This document shows positions 58,399 through 64,000 of a DNA stretch of 64,000 bases, piece after piece. The notes beneath the pieces are model-generated. The model saw only the letters and a list, made by a program, of their open reading frames with translations. It searched no databases and was not told the DNA's origin. Made by a program: the position numbers and the translations under genes. Position 1 is the first letter of the stretch. Each line of letters opens with the position of its first letter. The stretch comes from Desulfobacter postgatei 2ac9 (GTDB lineage Bacteria; Desulfobacterota; Desulfobacteria; Desulfobacterales; Desulfobacteraceae), in the NCBI RefSeq assembly GCF_000233695.2, contig NZ_CM001488.1:3750993-3814992 (forward strand), in the 5' to 3' direction.

Positions 58399-60126
58399 AT
58401 GAGCGATAAACCCAGTTACGAAATGCTTGAGCAACAGATCAAAAAACTGGAGCGCTCCGTCCAAGGAGCCCGCCGGGCAGAGTTGATCAATAGAACGCTG
58501 TTCTATATTGCATCCGATTTGACCACCTGCGACTCCCTTGCAGACCTGTACGCCTCCATCTACAAACGTGTGTCAGGCCTTATGGATATTTCGAATTTTT
58601 TTATAGCCGTTTATCACAAAGACCAAAAAGCCATACAGTATGTATTTCGCAGGGACGAAGGGTCAGATATGGCTCCTGAATGGATATACAATTTTCCTGA
58701 AAAGTGCTGTTTAACAGGTGATGTGGTTATGAACAAAAAGCCCTTACTGCTGGATGAACAGCAACTTATCGACCTTGCCGCCAAAGGCAGGGTCATGGGA
58801 CGATTGCCCAAAAACTGGCTGGGTATCCCGTTGATGGTCAAAAGCGATGTGGTTGGCGTGATGGCGGTAAAAAGTTATAATAATTGCGTCAAATACAATG
58901 AAGAGCATGTGGAGCTACTCAGTTTTGTTTCGGATACCATTGCCACAGCCATTCAAAAAAAGCAGGCTGAGAACGAATTGCGCAAAGCCAAAAAACGCCT
59001 GGTCCGCACCCAGAAGCTTGAAGCCATCGCCACATTGGCAGGCGGCATTGCCCATGATTTCAATAACACCCTCTCCATCACGCTTGGCAATATCAATTTG
59101 GCCCAGATGGCGGCGGCAAGCGGGACGATTAGAGGGTACCTGGATGACGCCGAACAATCGGTTCTCCAGGCAAAAAATCTGGCTTCCAAATTTGTTATCT
59201 TTTCAAGCAGCAGCACCGTGGGCATTAAAACCCATATCGACTTGACAGGCTTTATTAACGTTACCCTTGATCAACTGAAACAGGAAAAAAATATTTTGTC
59301 CCGGCTTGAGGTCTTTGACCTGCCTCCTGTCATTGAAGCCGATAGGGAAGCCCTCAATGAAGCGTTGAAGAATGTTGTCATAAATGCATCAGAAGCCATG
59401 GAGAATAAGGCTCCGGTAAAGATAACGGCTCGTCTTTATGCCGAACGAAAAGGCATGATTGTCATATCAATCACAGACCAGGGCAGGGGGATCCGGTCGG
59501 AGGATTTAGAAAAAATTTTTGACCCCTATTTTTCCACCAAACCCAAAGGGGGTAACCGGGGAACCGGCCTTGGACTTTCCATTGCCTGGGCCATTGTGAA
59601 AAATCACCAGGGCAATATCCAGATTCGCTCCACGCCGGGCCAGGGCACTTGTGTGGATATCATTTTGCCCATTTTCCCAAAAAGTACACCCAAAGAAACC
59701 TTTAAACCCAAAGAGGTGGAGCCTAAGACAAGGCGATCTGCCAGGGTGGCAACCCGAAAACCCCTTGTCCTGTTTATGGATGATGATGCCATGATTCTGG
59801 AGGTCACCGAAATAATTCTCACCCAGCTGGGCTACGAGCCTGTCCTTGCAAAATCCGGCGAAGAGGCGGTGGAGAGATACCAGGCCTGCCTTGTGGAGGG
59901 CAAAATTATCGGTAAGGTGATCCTTGACCTTGAAGTTAAGCATGGCATGGGCGGCGAAGAGACCATGGAAAAACTGCTGGCCCTGAACCCCGGAATCAAG
60001 GGGATTGTGGCCTCGGGCTATTCCAATGACGTGGTCATGGAAAACCATTCTTTCTTCGGCTTCTCTGCAGCCCTGTCCAAGCCCTTTTCCATCATGGCGC
60101 TGAAACAGGCCCTTGACGGTCTATGA
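58399..60126 (+). CDS. Hybrid sensor histidine kinase (GAF-HisKA-HATPase-REC)
   Basis: 575 residues. Residues about 30-190 form a GAF domain (ADLYASIYKRVSGLMDISNFF). After a short coiled coil, the phospho-His box is GGIAHDFNNTLS, then N box NVVINASEAM, G1 ITDQGRGI and G2 RGTGLGLSIAWA. The C-terminal receiver (VLFMDDDAMILEV, KVILDLEVKHGMGG, ASGYSN, SKPF) has the acceptor Asp in LDLEV. No response regulator gene is adjacent, so the output partner lies elsewhere. No membrane span is seen, so it is cytoplasmic. Confidence 0.9.
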   Translation: MSDKPSYEMLEQQIKKLERSVQGARRAELINRTLFYIASDLTTCDSLADLYASIYKRVSGLMDISNFFIAVYHKDQKAIQYVFRRDEGSDMAPEWIYNFPEKCCLTGDVVMNKKPLLLDEQQLIDLAAKGRVMGRLPKNWLGIPLMVKSDVVGVMAVKSYNNCVKYNEEHVELLSFVSDTIATAIQKKQAENELRKAKKRLVRTQKLEAIATLAGGIAHDFNNTLSITLGNINLAQMAAASGTIRGYLDDAEQSVLQAKNLASKFVIFSSSSTVGIKTHIDLTGFINVTLDQLKQEKNILSRLEVFDLPPVIEADREALNEALKNVVINASEAMENKAPVKITARLYAERKGMIVISITDQGRGIRSEDLEKIFDPYFSTKPKGGNRGTGLGLSIAWAIVKNHQGNIQIRSTPGQGTCVDIILPIFPKSTPKETFKPKEVEPKTRRSARVATRKPLVLFMDDDAMILEVTEIILTQLGYEPVLAKSGEEAVERYQACLVEGKIIGKVILDLEVKHGMGGEETMEKLLALNPGIKGIVASGYSNDVVMENHSFFGFSAALSKPFSIMALKQALDGL

Positions 60127-60167
60127 ATTTTCCTGCTCAGTTTCTTTTGGCCAAATTCGTTGTTCTG

Positions 60168-60981
60168 TACTCGAGAGTCGTAAGTTTTTTCAAAAAAAAG
60201 TGACATTTAAAAATGGAAAGAGCGTTTTAGGCGTTTTTAACGCCTTGAACAACCAAATTCAAACAAAAAAGGACCCAAAATTCTCAAATATATTTATCAG
60301 ACTCTACGATTTTTCCGCAATGCTTTTTCAAGAAATATTACCTGGCTCATGTTTTGTATGGTAGTTCTTGGGTTTATCTGAGCATCTGAAATGATTGGTG
60401 TTACATCATTTTGTCGATTCTGGGGCCTGAACACAACTGGCTACCATGCATTTATCCATTTCTTTCGGGCATCAACATTCAGAAACCCAAAGCAAGCCAT
60501 CCTATTTCCGTGGTCATTGCTGGGGGGCCATAGGAATGCTGATTGGTTTTGATGCATATGAACGATTTGTCATGATCGGTTCAATTGCCCTTGATTTGCT
60601 GCAACTGATTTCATTAAAATATCAAAATTCTGTATGGCGTGAATTTCAAGGCTTCTTGAGAACAAAATCCAGAAGCCTCCTCTCTGAACGAACGGTCAAA
60701 TTTGTAATCGCCAACTTATTGATCGTTGATTTATTCAGTTCCGCTCCAGGAGCGATAATACGGGAAATTCAAAAGTACCGTTTCAAGAAAAAAATGCTCA
60801 AACCAGGTGTTTTGCCGGAGAAGCTGGTGCCAGATCCAGAAACGGCTTTGCCAAAGCTTGAATGAACCGTGTCGAAAGTGCTCCCATGGTCTCAAATTTG
60901 GAACATTAAGGGAAGGAGTACGTCGATATATTGCCTCCCAAAGTTACGACTCACGAGGAAAAAACTTACGACTCTCGAGTA
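60168..60981 (+). mobile_element. 814-bp internally deleted IS with perfect 24-bp inverted ends
   Basis: The left end starts TACTCGAGAGTCGTAAG (60168) and is matched by its exact 24-base complement at 60958-60981. Inside is only the C-terminal part of a transposase (60446-60865). The ends begin and finish with TA, so a TA target as in IS630-like elements is possible. The element lacks most of its transposase and is non-autonomous. Confidence 0.8.
60446..60865 (+). pseudogene. Transposase C-terminal fragment
   Basis: 139 residues. IALDLLQLISLKYQNSVWRE, WRTKS-like FLRTKSRSLLSERTVK and LLIVDLFSSAPGAIIRE are typical of the last third of certain DDE transposases, which end in a helical region of this type. 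The catalytic part is gone. The fragment lies between the perfect inverted ends. Confidence 0.55.
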
Positions 60982-61169
60982 ATAAAGGTAACGAATCCGC
61001 CACTGATTTAGCATATGCTTTGGCTCTCTATCGAAGAGGGTTTACCCGAACGGAAATTTACAATCGTATTATTCAGGAAAGACAGGATTGGAGCAATCAT
61101 GCTGGTGAGCGAAGAAAAGCACAGTATCTGACGAGGACTTTACTGAAAGCAGAAAAAATTATCGGTTAA
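60982..61169 (+). pseudogene. Primase/RepB-like C-terminal remnant
   Basis: The frame after the IS end reads NESATDLAYALALYRRGF and TRTEIYNRIIQERQDWSNHA, then YLTRTLLKAEKII. This S-x2-D-x7-L-x3-G pattern with a YxxRTxxKA ending is that of plasmid or phage primase-like proteins. The 5' part is missing. From 61170 to 61438 I see nothing recognisable. Confidence 0.45.
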
Positions 61170-61438
61170 AATTGAATACATCTCAATTTTTGCTCACGCC
61201 TTCCTGCTCATATCCTAAAAAACACGACCGATACGCACAATTTGTTCATCATAATTTGTTGATCATCAATCCATCAATTTACGAGTCCGCGCTCAATACA
61301 GAGCAAATGGATACCTTTTCCTTTACTCTTGATTTTCAGCCTTTCACCATATCCGGGGCATTACTCCAGGCATTTGGCTACTATGACATCTGCTGACATC
61401 TGCCACCTCACCATACAGGTTACAAAGCATAAGCTTTG

Positions 61439-62401
61439 TCATGACTTCAGGCGAATCCCGTCAGTCTTGTGCAGAGTGATGCGGCCTTGTTTATACAGGC
61501 TGCCCACGGCCCGTTTAAATTCCTTTTTACTCATGGCAAATGCAGCTTGAATCTCTTCAGGGCGGCTTTTGTCATGACAGGGGCTTACGCCTCCACCAGC
61601 CTCAAGTACCTGTATAATTTTCTGGGCAGAGGCTTCAACTGAGGCGTATCCCGGCTGTTTCAGAGTTAAATCCACCTTGCCGTCCTCCCGGACACGAAGG
61701 ACATACCCACGGCACCGGTCACCAATGGAGAGGTCTTCAAAGGTCTCATTTTTATAGAGCATCCCCAGGCAGGTTTTATTGATCAGAGCTGTATAGCCGA
61801 TAGGTGAAATACTATGGATGATCAACTCCACAGCCTCCCCATAAGAGAGTTCACCGGCATCACCAGAGGCAAGATTCGACATCAGGGTGGACCCATAAAT
61901 CCTGTGGGTGGATTCATCCAGGCAAATCCTGACCAGATGGGTTTCACCCGGCTCCATCCGCCCCTCTTGTTCACTGCGGGGAACCAGAAGATCTTTTTCC
62001 AGGCCCCAATCCATGAAAATGCCAAAAGGGGCTGTATCCTTGACTTTAAGTCCCACAACATCTCCCACAACCCCGGCAGGCGCCAATGTGGTTGCCACGG
62101 GCCTGTCCTCGGAATCAGTATAGACAAAAACACGGATTGTCTGCCCCACAGCAGTATTTTCCGGCACGTACTTATTGGGCAGAAGCACCCGGTCCTGGCC
62201 AAAACTTAAATATACCCCATAGTCGGAAAGGTTCTTCACAGTCAGAGCCTGGAACTGCCCAACCACAGCGTCAGGGTCCTTTGCTAAAAAAGGATGGGAC
62301 TGTCTTGAAGATGAAGACTGAGGCTGTCTTAAAGATGGCCGATTTTGACTTTTTCTCAAAAATTTTTCTGCCTGCTTCCAGGGCGTAGTTTCTTCGGACA
62401 T
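61439..62401 (-). CDS. cvfB: S1-domain RNA-binding protein, CvfB/YitL type
   Basis: 320 residues. After a low-complexity head, S1-like modules follow: FQALTVKNLSDYGVYLSFG with VLLPNKYVP, then VVGLKVKDTAPFGIFMDWG with LLVPRSEQ, and a third (RCRGYVLRVREDGKVDLTLK). The C-terminal winged helix (SKKEFKRAVGSLYKQGRITL) is standard for CvfB. Such proteins affect virulence or RNA metabolism in other bacteria. It appears intact between two decayed mobile elements. Confidence 0.88.
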   Translation of the reverse strand: MSEETTPWKQAEKFLRKSQNRPSLRQPQSSSSRQSHPFLAKDPDAVVGQFQALTVKNLSDYGVYLSFGQDRVLLPNKYVPENTAVGQTIRVFVYTDSEDRPVATTLAPAGVVGDVVGLKVKDTAPFGIFMDWGLEKDLLVPRSEQEGRMEPGETHLVRICLDESTHRIYGSTLMSNLASGDAGELSYGEAVELIIHSISPIGYTALINKTCLGMLYKNETFEDLSIGDRCRGYVLRVREDGKVDLTLKQPGYASVEASAQKIIQVLEAGGGVSPCHDKSRPEEIQAAFAMSKKEFKRAVGSLYKQGRITLHKTDGIRLKS

Positions 62402-62416
62402 GGATTTTCCTTATTA

Positions 62417-63459
62417 TTAATATATATAGGGCGCATTCTCATTTTCCCGGTCATGCCGCCGGCACTGGATTATGCGTATTGCCATCTGTTTCAGGCAGTT
62501 CCAACGCCCTGCTTTATAATATGATCGTAACATAATCATTCTTTCTGCATTCTCCCGATACCAAAAAGTGCATGGACCTTTAAGACGTAAATTCACCACT
62601 CTACGAATTGAACTTTCAATAGCACCGCTGCCAATAGGTAAATTCAACGCTTTTACCGTTGAAAAATCAAGTCTGCTTTCATTGCGCACAAAATAATCCC
62701 GTTCCGTCTTGATAGCCTTACTGTTTCTGCCTCGACAAAGCATCTGGACGGCCTGGACCACGTCAGCCGATTTTCCTTTCAGCAGGGAACCTCGCTGTGT
62801 TGATACCCAGCGTTTGCGTTCCTTGGATGACCAGGTTTTCTTCAAGCCCGCGACTGCACCCAAATGCTCCACGGCATGGTAAAAATCAAGAAGTTCATAC
62901 ACACGCTCCGGAGTCAAACCCAATGCGTTGATCAGTCCGGGGATTCGATTCCAAATCCAATGTGCTCCATCTGCAACAAACAGTATTTTGTCTGAGGCCT
63001 GAATACGAAGGGAGTTCAAATAACCCTTTAACAAGTGAAATACGCCATCCGGACCGCTGAAACAGCCATCAATAAAGGATTAAACCGGCGTATGCACCTT
63101 TATACCTTTTTCGATTTCGACGGTCACAGGATCGCCGATAATATCGAACACAAATATCAACCGAAATACCTGTACAAAGCTGAATCGAAACGGTCTCAAA
63201 CCCTTCGCTTTTCATCCGCCCCGGCCAGGCCAGTTGGACATCAATTCTTTTTCTTGATCAACCCGATCGGGGGAATCTACTGAGGCCTGGATACTTTTTT
63301 TAAAAGCAAGGCGCTTATCCGATTCGTATACCCAAGAAGTTCCTGTTCCATCTGTTCCAATTCTTTAGCGTTTCGAATCAAGCGATTCGGATCTTCTTCC
63401 AGTTCTTTCAGGCAAGCATAGACTTCATCAACAGTATTGCAATCTTCAGCTTTTTTCAT
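62417..63459 (-). pseudogene. ISKra4-like transposase, frameshifted and internally deleted
   Basis: On the minus strand an N-terminal part (MKKAEDCNTVDEVYACLKEL, ELLGYTNRISALLLKK, 63459-63277) passes through at least two frameshifts to FETVSIQLCTGISVD and YKGAYAGLIL, then jumps over a deletion to GCFSGPDGVFHLLKGYLN. The last 200 residues are intact (FVADGAHWIWNRIP with a catalytic Asp, NLPIGSGAIESSIRRVVNLR with the Glu). It is dead. Confidence 0.7.
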
Positions 63460-63554
63460 CAGTACAATCCATTTTTTTTTGTTTCAGCTTAGCAGGAAAT
63501 ATCATGCTTTTTCCACTAAAAGATAGACTTTTTTAAAACCGGGAAAATGGGAAT

Positions 63555-64000
63555 GCGCCCGTTTACCGGCTGGATTTATGACTTCATAAAACCTTATGCC
63601 GATGATATCAAGGTGGCTCACCCTGAAATGCTCAAAGCGATTACAGCAGCTAAAAAGAAAACGATCTATCTGATGCCCAGAAAATATGTGACCTTCTCAG
63701 AGTTGATCTGTTACCGGAATGTTATATGGCTCCGAGCGAGTTGCGAGAATTAAGAAGAATTTTAAGATACAGAAACCACATAGTCAGAACAGCAACCCAA
63801 ACTAAAAATAAAATCTCTGGACTTTTAATGGAGGTCGGTGCTGAATACAACAAAAAAAGCTACATGGCAAACGCTATTTCTGGGAATTAATGGACACCAT
63901 TGAGCATGTCCCATCATCCGTCTCAGAAATGTTAAAACTTAGCAGGTCAAATCTGGAGATTTTTACTAATATTCAAAAAAAGCTCGTACGGGTGCTAAAA
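63555..64000 (+). pseudogene. IS110-family transposase, broken and cut by the window edge
   Basis: The sense changes frame twice. WIYDFIKPYADDIKVAHPEM and MLKAITAAKKK are the IS110 N-domain, then in another frame NDLSDAQKICDLLRVDLLPE and SELRELRRILRYRNHIVRTA, then KLHGKRYFWELMDTIEHVP to the right edge. The start is missing as well. IS110 uses a DEDD-type N-domain recombinase. 63460-63554 holds nothing clear. Confidence 0.75.

Noticed and set aside
60982..61169. An intact plasmid replication gene
   Set aside because: Only the last 60 residues of the family are present and the upstream part is IS sequence.

Overview
The window looks like a chromosomal segment of an anaerobic, probably sulfate-reducing Desulfobacterota (Desulfobacteraceae-like) bacterium. 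This is inferred from gene content: an AhbB-type siroheme decarboxylase, a classical menaquinone (men) operon, indolepyruvate:ferredoxin oxidoreductase (iorAB), a YedE-type selenium cluster, FeoAB with a small Cys-rich partner, and thiolase plus 3-hydroxybutyryl-CoA dehydrogenase. No rRNA, tRNA or CRISPR array was seen.

Region by region. 1-3.5 kb: phage-shock genes (a cut-off PspB-like start, pspA with a sigma-54 promoter, divergent pspF) and a LysM lytic transglycosylase. 3.7-7.7 kb: a selenium-type operon (yedE, TusA-like, DUF3343, a kinase-fold protein, a DUF1858 protein), then a one-domain asparaginase-like protein and an arsenate-reductase-type phosphatase on the other strand. 8.1-25.3 kb: menF, then menD-menB-menC-menE, split by about 11 kb of foreign DNA. 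That insert has the layout of an integron gene-cassette array without an integrase: nearly all genes on one strand, separated by attC-like sites, plus a repeated palindromic element predicted to fold into a T-shaped three-way junction. Its cargo is a ParA-type ATPase, an unknown two-gene unit, an AIPR-type abortive-infection protein, a DUF3089 hydrolase broken by an IS66-type IS, and several unknown or secreted proteins.

25.3-30.4 kb: a candidate structured RNA, a His-rich small protein, iorA, iorB, aroQ, a TatD-family gene and a tcdA-like gene. 30.5-37.3 kb is a mobile-element graveyard: broken transposases, a roughly 4.1 kb Mu/Tn7-like transposon with nested ends (one frameshift and one in-frame amber codon in its genes), a group II intron remnant, and a higBA module whose toxin gene is beheaded. 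37.4-60.1 kb is ordinary host DNA: a diheme lipoprotein, gntR-trpB-trpA, mtnA, ahbB, a radical SAM gene, znuACB, hutU, an acyl-CoA ligase, feoAB plus a small partner, a methyltransferase, hbd and thl, a tandem universal stress protein and a hybrid histidine kinase. 60.1-64 kb again holds decayed mobile DNA around an intact cvfB-like gene: an 814-bp IS derivative with perfect 24-bp ends, a broken ISKra4-like transposase and a broken IS110 transposase running off the right edge.

Mobile elements have therefore hit this chromosome repeatedly, mostly between operons. The men interruption is the clear case where they entered a core metabolic operon, although each men gene itself remains open.
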